A stretch of DNA of 64,000 nt from NCBI RefSeq assembly GCF_016808095.1, contig NC_068973.1, positions 35,520,077 through 35,584,076 on the forward strand. The letters run 5' to 3'. Position 1 is the first letter of the stretch. Every line of letters begins with the position of its first letter. Both the position numbers and the translations under genes were made by a program. This DNA is from Vigna angularis. Its lineage: Eukaryota; Streptophyta; Magnoliopsida; Fabales; Fabaceae. Shown here piece by piece: positions 46,257 through 58,700 of the stretch. The notes beneath the pieces were generated by a model. The model had not been told where the DNA came from, searched no databases, and worked only from the letters and a program-made list of their open reading frames with translations.

Positions 46257-49200
46257 GTTGTATAACTTTTCTTTGTTTTTTTGTTTACTTGTTTACCTTT
46301 TCTTTTTTCTTTTTTAAGAGATTGATTTATTATGAAATTCATTCAAATTTTTAAGATACTTTTTATCTTTTGTTTAAACATTTAAACTCTTTAATATTTT
46401 TATTTATTGTCTTTTTATGAGAATGTTTATAATTTCTTTTCACTTATTCTTAATTTTTGTTTCATTTATAAAAAAAATTATTTTGTAAAACAATTTTCAT
46501 AATCTCTTAATAGTTTAAAGAATTATTTTATTATTCCTTAAAGAACTCTAATGCATTTATTTGTCTTTTTTGTTATGATTTTATTCATTGGTTTATAAAT
46601 AATTTCTTAAAAGACACATTAAAAAATTATGAATTATCTAATTATTTTTGTCGATATATCAATTTTAAACATGAACTATTTATTATTTTTTACTAACCAA
46701 AAAAAGTTCTCTATTGTATATTCATATTCAAAAATTATAAATTATTTAGTCACTTTTGGATTACATGTTTTAGACATAAATTATTTATTATTTTATACCA
46801 ACTCAAAAGATAATCTCATGTATGCTTACATTCTAAAATTATGAATTATCCAGTTAATTTTGGGATTACATCAATTTTAGACATGAACTATTTATTATTT
46901 TTTACCAAGTGAAAAGAAAGCCTCATACGAATTATCCAATTATTATCAAATTTAGACATGAATTATTTATTATTTTTTACCAACTAAAAGGAGAACCTCA
47001 TGTTTTGTATGCTTGTATTAAAAAATTATGAATTATCTAATTATTTTTGGGATTACATCAGTTTTAGATATGAACTACTTATTAGTTTTTACCAAGTGAA
47101 AAGCGATCACAAACAAAAATTATAAATTATCTAGTTATTTTTTGGTTATATCAATTTTAGACATGAACCTTGTGTTTTACCAAATGAAAAGTTAACCTTG
47201 TGTTTTATGTTTGCATTCGAAAATTCTGAATTATTTAGTTATTTTAGAGGTTACATCAGTTTTAGGCATGAACTATTTATTATTTTTTACCAACTAAGAA
47301 CCTCGTGGTGTATACTTGCATTAAAAAATTATGAAATATTTAGTTAATTTTGGGGTTACATAAGTTTTAAACATGAACTATTTATTATTTTTTAGCAACT
47401 GAAAATAGAACCTCATGTTGAATGCTCCCATTCAAAAATTATAGTCATTTATGGGGTTACATGAGTTTTGAACTTGAACTATATATTATTTTTAACAACT
47501 GAATAGAGAACCCTGTGTTGTATGCTCGCAATAAAAAATTATGAATTATCTAGTTATTATTTAGACTACATCTCTTTTGGACAAAAACTATTTATTATAT
47601 TTTATCAATTGAAAAGAGAACCTCGTGTTCTATGCTTGCATTTAAAAATTATGAATTATGGAATCTTGTTTTATATGCTTGCATTAAAAAATTATGAAAT
47701 ATCTAGTTAATTTTTGAGTTACATCAATTTTAGACATGAACTATTTATTATTTTTTACTAGCTGAGAAGAGAATCTCATTTTGTATGCTTGCATTCAAAA
47801 ATTATGAATTATATAGTTATATTTAGGGTTACATATGTTTTATACATGAACTATTTATTATTTATTACCAACTAAAAAGGAAACCTCGTGTACGTTCAAA
47901 AAGTATGAATTATCTAGTTATTTTTGAGATTACATCACTTTTAGACATGAAAGATTTATTATTTTTTATCAATTGAAAAAAAACCTCGTGTTTTATGTTT
48001 GCATCCAGAATTATGAATTATTTATTTAATTTTGGGGTTACATCAGTTTTAGATATTGACTATTTATTATTTTTTTACCAAGTGAAAGGAGAACCTTGTG
48101 TTATATGCTTGCATTCAAAAATTATGAATTATCGACTAAATTTTTGGTTTATGTCAGTTTTAGGTATGAACTATTTATTATTTTTTACCAACTGAAAAGA
48201 GAAGCTCGTGTTGAATGCTCGCATTAAAAAATTATGAATTATGTAGTTATTTTTGGGTTACATGATTTTTGGACATGAACTACTTATTTTTTACTAACTA
48301 AAAAGGGAATCTCTTGTTGTATCTAGCATTCAAAAATTATGAATTATGTAGTGATTTTTGGGGTTACATCACTTTTAGACATACTATTTATTATTTATTA
48401 CCAACTACAAAGAGAACTTTGTGTTGTATGCTCGCATTAAAATATGAATTATCTAGTCATTTTTGTGATTACATAAGTTTTAGACATTAAATATTTATTA
48501 TTTTCTACGAAGGCGAAGAGGACCTCGAGTTGTATGATTGAATTAAAAAATTATGAATTATCTGGTTAATTTTGAGGTTACATCAATTTTAAACATTAAC
48601 TATTTTTTTTTTTGCAAAGTGAGAAGAGAATCTCGTTTTGTATGCTTGCATTAAACAATTATGAATTATTTAGTTAACTTTGGGGTTACATTAGTTTAAG
48701 ACATGAACTATTCATTATTTTTTACCCAGGAAAAAGAAAACCTCGTTTTATGTGCTTGCATTCAACAATTATGAATTATCTAGTTATTTTTTAGCTTACA
48801 TAAATTTTAGACATGAACTATTTATTATTTTTTACTGAAAAGAGAACCTCGTGTTGAATGATTGCATTAAAAAATTATGAATTATCTACTTCTGTTTTGG
48901 GTTACATGAGTTTTAGACATGAACTATTTATTGTTTTTACTAACTCTAAAGTGAATATCGTGTTGTATACTCACATTCAAAAATTATGAATTATCTAGTT
49001 ATTTTTGGGCTTATATCAGGTTTATAGATCAACTATTTATTACTTTTTTACCAACTGAAAATAGAACCTCGTGTTGAATGGTTGCATTTAAAAATGATAA
49101 ATTAACTAGTTATTTTTACGGTTACATCACTTCTAGACATGAACTATTTTTTATTTTTTACCAACTGAAAAGAGAACGTCGTATTATATGCTTGCATTCA

Positions 49201-50060
49201 AACATTATGAATTATCTAATTAATTTTAGGGTTACATCAGTTTTAGATATGAACTATTTATTTTTCTTTACCAAGTGAAAAGAAACCTGGTTTTGTATGT
49301 TTGCCTTAAAAAATTATGAATTATCTAGTTTTTTGGGATTACATTACTTTTAGACATGAACTATTTATTATTTTTTACGTGAAAGAAAAACTTCGTATTG
49401 TATGTTCGCATTCAAGAATTATGAATTATCTATTATTTTTTGGAGTGACATCAACTTTTTTAGACATGAACTATTTATTATTTTTTACTAACTGAAAAAG
49501 AGAACCTGGTCTTGTATGATTGCTTTTAAAAATTATGAATTATTTAATTATTTTTGGATTACATCAGTTTTTGACATAAACTATTTATTAGTTTTTACCA
49601 ATTCAGAAGAGAACATTGTTTTGTATACTTTCATTCAAAAATTTTGAATTGTCTAATTAATTTTGGGGTTACATGAGTTTAAAAATAAACTATTTATTAT
49701 TTTTTTTCCAACTAAGAGAACTTGATCTTGTATGATTACATTAAAAAAATATGAATTATTTTGTTATTTTTAGGTTACATTAGTTTTAGACCTGAATTAT
49801 TTATTATTTTTTATCAAGTAAGAAGAAAATATTATATTGTATACTCGCGTTCAAGAGAGATGAATTATAGAATTATTTTTGGAATTATATCAACTTTACA
49901 CCAATTATTTATTATTTTTTACGAAAAAAAGCTAATCTCGTATTGTATTATCTCAATAAAAAAATTATGAATTATCTAATTTTTTTTTAGATTATATTAA
50001 TTTTATACATGAATTGTTTATTATTTTTTTACCACCTAAAAAAGAGAACATTGATTTGCT
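45838..50060. repeat. AT-rich satellite array, period about 104 bp
   Basis: The unit consists of AAAATTATGAATTATCTAG, TTATTTTTGGGGTTACATCA, TTTTAGACATGAACTATTTA, TTATTTTTTACCAACTGAAA, then AGAGAACCTCGTGTTGTATG and CTTGCATTC. Two diverged units (45838-46045) are separated by about 570 bp of other AT-rich DNA, including a TA tract, from the main array (about 46620-50060, roughly 33 units, some truncated). Units vary by substitutions and indels, so the array is old. It starts about 330 bp after the UBP26 stop codon. Frames inside are repeat translations. Confidence 0.92.
46199..46252. repeat. (TA)n microsatellite
   Basis: A TA tract with one TATGTGTATA interruption, inside the non-satellite interval of the array. 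Confidence 0.95.
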
Positions 50061-50334
50061 TGTTTTATTGTTAGGCTATATAATATTAAAATCAGAAGGA
50101 GTAAATGTTATCCAACTTTTATCAATTAGACACCTTTCATCAAATATTAATGGTTGTTAGTTTGCAATCTATAGAGGTTATGACGGGTATTATAATGACC
50201 TTCTATTTTCACTTTGGTTAATAAAGTAATTAGTTTCCGTTTAATTTTAGTCCAAATAAAATTAACATTTTAAATTTGCTATAGACAAAAAAAGAATTGT
50301 ATCTCTTTAAATATTCAAACAACAAAGTATAAAT

Positions 50335-51590
50335 AAATTGATGAAGTAAGGTTTCGTACTACATTAACGACAAAGGACTCAACACCTTCTACCACAACTA
50401 ACCATTAGATGACAAATAAATCATCGTGGCTATTATGAATATTAATAATATCTTAATTTTTCAATATAAATATGTAGATATCTCTATTTTTATATCTTTT
50501 TTAATTCTTCTAATTTAAATACCTAGATATCTCTATTTTCATTACATATTTGTTTTATTTTATTCATTAGTTTATCAAATAATTTATAAAAGACACATTT
50601 AATTAGTTTTACTTTTTTAAATATTTTTATTTATTATTTATTTTAATAATGTAAAATGCTGTTTTAATATTTTTATATAATTATTTTTATTTTTTAATTT
50701 ATTATCATAAGTGTAATTTTGTACAATAAATTTTTTTATTGTAATATAATAACTTTATGTGATTACCATAAATTTTGTTTAACTTTATCAAATATATATT
50801 GAAATTGGATGATGCTAAATTTCAACTGTTATCAGATTATTTATTTTTTGTATGATTTTGTTTAAGTGATATATTACCATTTATATTAGTGTATAATAGA
50901 GTTTTAAAAATAGAAGTAAAGAAACAATTAAAATAATTTAGCTAGAATACTTTTTTCTTTTATAATTCTTTAAAAATAATTTTAAATTTTATTAATTTTA
51001 TTTCATTTAAATTTGTAAATTTAATAAATATTTTAGTTCTAAAAAATTTTATTAAGTACTTTAATTTAAAATGTATATAATTATAATTTTTTAAAATATT
51101 TGATAATGAGGAAATTAAAATATTTTATATTTATATTAAAATTTGAAAATATTATTTTTTCTTTATATTTTTATTATTTTATAAAAACTAATTAATTAAT
51201 ATTAAAATTGAATATGGTCGTCATTACTGTCATTATCACTCTTATCCGATGAGATGAAGAGGAAGAGAACATAGTAAAAAAAGAAAAAAAAAACTCATTC
51301 CAAAAGATTGTTCCGAAACATAATATAAGTGTTTTGGAAAACTGATTTCAACAATTCAAAACCTTATTCCGAAAATCTCATTCTGACAAATATATTTTAT
51401 ATGCTTAAGAAATTCTGTTTTGAAAAACATATTCTTAAAATTTTGTTCAGAAAAATCTTTTCTTAAAAATGTTTCAAAAATTATGTTCTGAAAATTTGTT
51501 TCAGAAATTCCTTAAAGACAAAGGTTTCCAAAATATGTAATGCAGAAGTCATTTTTTCCAAAAGATAAAATGGTTGTTTTGAAAATTAAA
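50335..51590 (+). repeat. About 1.25-kb tandem duplication, copy 1
   Basis: Begins near GATGAAGTAAGGTTTCGTAC and ends near AAAAGATAAAATGGTTGTT. Shared landmarks with copy 2 include ATGACAAATAAATC, the ATCATAAGTGTAATTTT phrase, ATTACTGTCATTAT and AATGCAGAAGTCATTTTTTC. Very AT-rich, with no gene. Confidence 0.8.
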
Positions 51591-51595
51591 ACCAC

Positions 51596-51792
51596 TGATA
51601 AAGTAAGATAGAATTAAATTTATGAAGTAATGGGTTTCAGTACTACAGTAAGTGCAAAGGACTCAGCACATTCTACCAGCCAGATGACAAATAAATCTCA
51701 GTGGGTATTTTCTGAATTTATCTCTGTTTGGAAAAAAAAATCATATTAACAGGATATAAATATCAATAATATCTGAAATTTTCAATTATGGA

Positions 51793-51845
<53 letters not shown>

Positions 51846-54800
51846 GTTTTATAACTTTTCTTTGTTTTTCACTTATATTTCTTTTTCTCTGTGATTTGAT
51901 TTACCATGAAATTTATTTATATCTTTAAAATATTTTTATATAATTATTTTTATTTTTTAACTTATCATCATAAGTGTAATTTTTTCACTATATTTATACA
52001 ACAAAAATTTTATTATTATAATATAATAATTTAAATAATTACTATATGTAAGCACATGTGTATGCATTGGATTAGACTGTTTGGTTTTTAGAATAATATA
52101 TAAATGAAAGTTTCAAATTTTGATCCATTCTCAGCATACACTTTCTCTCTCCAAAATTCTGATCTTCTCTTTTCTCCTTCTTCTTTCTACAAATTCTAAT
52201 CAGTTGATCATCTGCTCTTCGTTTAGGAGGAGTTTGAGTGATCCTAAAGTTGAAGGCTTTCTTGTCAATCAATTAGCTCAGTGATTTGAGTCAGTAAGTT
52301 TCATCTTCTCTTCTTAGTGTTTAAGTTTTCTGGTGCATGCAAAGGAAATCTCGTTGCATATGTTCATCAGCTTCTTATTCTCATTTTTTATCATGTTCTC
52401 GGTCTTTTGGTTGATCTTTTCTTTTCAATCTGTGATCTTTAGGTGTTCTTAGATTTTCTTGAAGTTCAAACAATTTTTCGAAGGTGTAAAAGCTTTTTGT
52501 TCGGTCAAAAGGGTAAGGGAAGCTAGTAATTTAGTTAGTTGGTTTATGATGTATGAAAATTTGGGTGTGATGATTATGCATGTGTGAATAATTGAATGAT
52601 TTGATGTTTGATGTTGTTGATATGAATTATTAAGTGTTGTGTTCATGATGATTGCGTTTCTACATAATTTTGATTCACTAACCGAGTGAAATGGTGAGGA
52701 AGTGTGAGAGCGAAATTGGGAAAATTGTGTTTGGTGAAAGTTTGGATTGTATAGAGAATTTGGACAAGCTGCATAGGATTTGTTAGAACCTTTAAGTCAC
52801 TGAAAACTGTACTAAAAATTAGAATTTTGATTTTCGATCCTAGAGTTCGTGATTTTGCATAATTGACTCTGAAATCCGAGATGAAACTCTTTAGATAATA
52901 TTAGAAAGGTTAGGTGATCTTAATTAAGTGTAAAAGATGTGTATGATATAAGTTTGGGGGATTAGAAGTTGGTAAAAAGGTTGTGAATTGGTAGGTAAGG
53001 TTATGTGTTGATCATAATTTTGCAGTATTCTACAGAATTATGCAGATTGCCGAGAGTCATTGTTGATCATTCGGCCTTCTTCGGGTGTTTTGTCTTAACT
53101 GAGTTTTACTTCTGTAGAGTTTTTCAGTTAATGATCGATCAGTCTTGTATTAGTATTCTGTTTTAATCATAGTGATCGTTCTTAGTAAGGTGTGTGATCT
53201 CTTAGTAGCGATCGGTCTTAGTGGGTGTGTGGTCTCTTAGTAGCGATCGTTCTTAGTGGATTGTGTGGTCTCTTATTAGCGCTCATTCTTATACTAGTGC
53301 TCGACCTCGTACTTGTATTAGGTCTTAAATGTGTTGGGCTTCTCATGGGCTTTAATGTTCATGAATATTCGATTATGATTGGATAGTAGTTCTTGTACAC
53401 AGTTCGGTTATATTGTTGTAAAGCTCGGTCTCTTAGTAGTGATAGGTTTTATGAATAGTATTTAGTATAAATCTTAAGTGTTCAGACTAAGCTGTAGGTG
53501 TTCGTCTTAGGTCATAGCGCTCGGTCTTGTACTGGTATTTTGTCTAGTACTAGTGTTTCGTCTTGTACTGGTACACAGTCTTGTAATGGTGTTCGGTTTT
53601 GTCATATGTAGTGAGTTTCTGTTCGGTTTCCAACGTTCACAGGATGTTTGGCATTGTATGTTATTTACATTATTGTTTGAGAATTTTTTAATTTTAACTA
53701 CGTGATTTGTTATGCATTTATAAGATATTATATTTCAATTTGGTATGAAAGAGAATTCTAAGGAGGAATGTCTCATGGAATGTGTATTGAAGTGGTAAAG
53801 TATGAATATGGACATGAAATTCATGGCGTTCATTCTGAAATTCTGATGATTACAATTCTCAAGTAGAGATTGGTAATGCATTGTGTGAGAATGAAAGGAG
53901 GTCCTAGCTCATAGGTTCTTGGGTGAGTTATAACGGACTAACCTCGGGTGGCAGTTGATGGCTTTACAGTTACTACACCACCCGGATGCAAGAACGGCCT
54001 CAAGCTACATATTCATACAATCTGGATTGTCAAGTCATTGGTTCGGTCATAACATGTATTATCTGGTTATCTTGGTATGCTTGAAATGCTCGTATGTTGC
54101 ATGTTTGTATATACTTATTTCAATTGAATGATTCATATGATTAATTAAATAACTCTAGCTTACCTTTTTGTTTTCTATTTTGTTATGTTTTTCGTTCGAT
54201 AATTCTTCTTTGCGATGATCACCTTTTGGGTGTGAGTAGAGGAGAAAGAGTGTTCGTTGGAACAGGCGTTGGATGGAGAGAACCCTGCTGTTTAGATTAT
54301 GACCGTTCGGTCATACAATTGTTTATAGTTTTGTGTGAACCATTCAATTACAACTCTAACTTTGTAATAATTGTTTGGTTGTGTACATAGTTTTGTAATA
54401 GTATAAGAACTTTGTAAAATTTTAAATTTTATGATTATTTTCTGATAACAAGATTAACTTTATTTTCAGTAACTATCTTATTGTATTATTATATGATAGC
54501 TCCTTTATATAGTATGTTACAATATGAATCTTGTTAATATTTGTTTTTTGTGTGATCTTTTTTAAAATATTTTAGTTTGAATATTCGTTTTCCTTTTATA
54601 ATTTTTAAAAAATACTTTTAAATTTTATCAACTTTATTTTATTAATGTTTGTAAATTTAATAAATATTTTAGGTTTAAAAAAAATTAGTTAGTATTTTAA
54701 TTTGAAATGTATATAATTATAATTTTTTTAAAATATTTGATGTTAAGAAATCAAAATTATTTATTTTTATAATAAAATTTTAAAATTTTATGTTTTCTTT

Positions 54801-55238
54801 ATATTTTTTATTATTTTATAAAAGTTAATTAATTAATATTAAAATTGAATTCGGTGATCATTACTGTCATTATGAAGAGTAATCCGTTATTGCAGTGAAG
54901 AGTAAGAGAACATTGAAAAAAATTAATTAAAAAAAAAACTCATTCCAATTTTTTTTTCCTAAACATATTTTATATAAGTTTTTTGGAAAACTTATTTCAA
55001 CATTATATACATTTTGAAAACTTATTCCGAAAATCTACTTTTGGAAATTATATTCCAGAATATAGTTTATATGCTTTAGAATTTCTGTTTTGAAAATCAG
55101 ATTCTTAAAATTTTGTTCCGAAAAATCTCTTCTTAAAAATGTTTGAAAAATTGTTTCAGAAATTCCGAAAGCAGAAGTTTTTAAAATATGTAATGCAGAA
55201 GTCATTTTTTCCAAAAGATAAAATGGTTGTCACGAAAA
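51596..55238 (+). repeat. Tandem duplication, copy 2, split by an LTR insertion
   Basis: Same landmarks in the same order as 50335-51590: 51596-52046 matches the first part, then about 2.4 kb of unrelated LTR-like DNA, then about 54460-55238 matches the rest. It contains a TA tract at 51797-51842. Divergence between copies is substantial. Confidence 0.75.
52047..54450 (+). mobile_element. Solo-LTR-like insertion (about 2.4 kb)
   Basis: Starts TGTAAGCACATG and ends CTGATAACA by my reading. Promoter-like ATATATAA at about 52096 is followed by a CT-rich leader (TTCTCTTTTCTCCTTCTTC). The middle has degenerate CGATCGGTCTTAGTGGGTG repeats (53160-53640) and an inverted pair CGGGTGG (53945) / CCACCCG (53978), a layout I know from long legume gypsy LTRs. 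No partner LTR or coding remnant is nearby. I could not find a target duplication, so the ends are approximate. Confidence 0.55.
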
Positions 55239-55600
55239 TTTGAGGGTGTGCGAGCGTTTAAGTGCTTAAAATGATACACAGCGACATCAACTTAGATAAT
55301 GTATAGCGATAGAAGACCTATCCAAGCGAGCAGAAATTTCTAGTTCTGTCTCGCCATCGTGATCGTTGTGTTGAAATTATCACCAGCTGTTGGTGATAAT
55401 TGTTTGTGAGAAAAGTCTCTTTAGAAATTAAAAACACTTGTTAATGAATGTCATGGTTTAAACGGAGACATAACCTGGATTGTATTTAATAAAAAATAAT
55501 ATAAATCATGCGGATGGCTATAAAACTACTTACACTAATAAGAATAGTAGCAAACAAATAATAGCTTATTGTACAACAAAATTTCCCATAATGAATTGAA
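55239..55600. other. Short spacer downstream of PRMT5
   Basis: No repeat or gene recognised. The part from about 55600 to 55723 is probably PRMT5 3'UTR. Confidence 0.5.
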
Positions 55601-55723
55601 ACGAAGAGACGAGATGCTTTGCTTCAACAAAAACCTTTGTATTCAGCCGTGCCTGAATCTTGAAATACACTTTCCAGCCTTGCTAAAACTAAAATACTAC
55701 AGAATACATCATGGGGCTCTCTT

Positions 55724-58700
55724 CTAAAGCCCGACCCAGTATGAACGTCCATTGCTATTGTGAATTGGAGACGACGAAGGAGAAGTAACACCCCACTCAT
55801 ACCACACCTGTTTCAGATTCCAAAAGAAATCAGATGACTATGGGAACACAAGAAAAACTACGAAACGTCAGAAGTAGCATGTGAAATAGTATTAACCTTG
55901 GTAGAACCACAACAGCGCCAAAAATGAACTTCAAGAGTAGAACCAGGGCCTACACATATGGGTGCCCTTAATGGGAAAAATATTGAAAACCTGCACAAGA
56001 CGGGCCAAGAGAAAGACACAGTTATTACACTGTTATCACTTTGAGAATCAGCATAAAAATTAGTATCAACAGCTAAGTACCATCGCAATATTAACATATA
56101 CAATTAAATAACAATCCATGAAATCACAACATATTTTCGTCTAAGAAAATCATCTTATATAGTGTCCATTCAAATTAACAAATTCCATCAAGTAAAACAA
56201 ACCAAAACATTATACAAAGAATAACAGAGTTTCAAGGTTGCAACAGACCGGACGTAGAATGGATTAAAAAATGGGTCAAATTTTCTTAATTGAGATGCTT
56301 ATCTTGTTTACTTTGATCTTTACTATGTGTGTTCTTTAGGAGGATATATTATCCTTTCATATTTTTCTTTCCGTTTTGCTACTCCAATATAATTACTTCT
56401 CGACATGGAACAAAGCAAACAGAAAATTTTTCAATACCAACTGAACATGTTTGGTGTTGCTGTTGAAGGTTCAATTCCAAGATGCACATCCTTATAAAGT
56501 GTTGCATCAAAGTAACCAGCAAATCCTGTAATCAAGGAGAACACAACATCAATCTTAGATACAAAAATTCCCAAAATTGGATTCTGAAAATTTGAAACAA
56601 TAGAAACATATCACACACCGTGTATCATTGCAGATCCAGTGTCACTTGGAATCTCAAAACTCAACTTTTTATAACGCTGATTGCTTTCATTTTCAGAGCG
56701 TTTTGGATGAGTAAATGTAAAAACCTACGTATAGATCAAGAAAATGAGTATAAGAAAGTACTGTAAAATTCACTAAAGGAAAAAATCAGTAGTATAGTGA
56801 TATCTGAAACAATGCAAGGCCTTAATCAACATATAGATCAGTATCAGTTGGCGTATATTCAAGTAAAAAAAATACAAATACTGTATGAAGAAACTCACAG
56901 GTTGAGATGGTGAAAGTCTGGCAACATTGTGTAGTTTCACAACATAAGCAGTTTCAAAATGAACAAGATCTTTATGCGCCTTAACCTGAAATACAACCAC
57001 AAGACAATAATATGAAGTGCCAACTTTCTAAATGTCAATTAGACACAAGAATTGGAAACTACAAGATATATACATCATTATACAACTTCGAAGCTGTCAC
57101 TGGTTGGAGGAAACTTGTATACCTGAAAAAAATTCGAAAATACTTAAATTAATCACTAAGGACCCCTTGAAACACTCAATTTATACTAAAAAACACAAGT
57201 GAAACTCCATGATTCGCAAATTTATTAGCCTCAACAGATTACAATGATTAGCAGAAACATCTATCAAATGGCACATTCAGACCCTGAAATTGTTTTGTAC
57301 TGTCACAAATCGTGCCTAAAAGTGGAGGACAAAACAAAGAAAAAGCATTGATCTGTGGGGCATTATGACGCCCTAAAAATTTTCAGACTTATTGTTTTAA
57401 TTCCAAGATTTAAAAATGACAAGACAACTTCAGGAACTAATTTGACCATCTACTCAAAATAAACTGTCCAAACCAGTTTTAAAGTAAAGACCCCTGGCAC
57501 GAAAGATAAATCAGTAATAACAACTGGAGTGGAAGCAAGTTACATACGAAGATGGTATTGAAATTCCATCTTGCTTTAGAAACCTTTGGGCTCCATCGAG
57601 GCACTCGGGAGAAAGCTCATTGTCGCCAAAAGAACCTAGCAATTCACTAACCTAAATTCAAAAGAAGAACAATCAGACACTGGAATATGCACAGTAAAAG
57701 TCAAACGATTGAGTAGTGAGCATTCAAAATATACCAATATGTCAGCTTTTTCAGTGGCATTCCAATGTCGCATGTCACTTGAGACTATGGTGACAATGTC
57801 CTCCCAACCTTCTAACTTGACCAATGCCTGTTCCAACAATAAAGTGACATAGGGTATCATTCAAAAATAGAAGTCTTGTTCCCAAAAAATAAGAAAAACT
57901 TTCACGAAGAAGATAATCTAAAACAATAGGCACAGAAAAGGCAAAATAACTTAAAAAACGCACAAAAACATGAAAGACAATTGCAGGATTTTAAAAAAAA
58001 ATAAGAGCATCAACCCTCAACCCAAAAAAAAGAAGAGCCAAAAACAATGAGATATGACACATTCAAGCCCGTAATAAATATTCTACAAATTCCAAAACTT
58101 GATGATAATTACGTCATGTATTTGAATTTAGCAAATACAGCAAAAAACGAATGACATTAGCACATGAATTCATGGAATCAGCATATATGTTGAAAAATCC
58201 AGAACTTACATGCAGGGTAACAACTGCATTTGGATTCTTTTCAACAGCATAAACTTTGAGCCTCCGCCCAGTTTCTTCGGCGGCCTACATGTGAATATGA
58301 CAAATATCATAAGGAATAGGATATAACAAACAATATGCAAAAATTCATCAATGTAAGGGACAAAATCACACCTGCAATGACGCTCGCACAAGAGGCCCAC
58401 GCCCTGCCCCAACAACCATCAATACCTAGACACAGGAATAAAAATAATAACCTTCAGGTCGCTGCTGGTGTATGTATCAAACTCACAATTTATCAAAATT
58501 AAAAAATAAAGACACACTGACAAGAAAACTTGAAAAAAGAAAACATTACAATGATTTTAGCAGATGCCTCTTCATCAGGAACCCTGTCCAATAATGCTTT
58601 ACTGACTGCTCGTTGATACTGTCAAAAGGAGTGTTGACTTTTAGTTTACATGTAGGAAAGAAACCAAAAACATACATGGCCTTAGGTGACACAAAAATAG

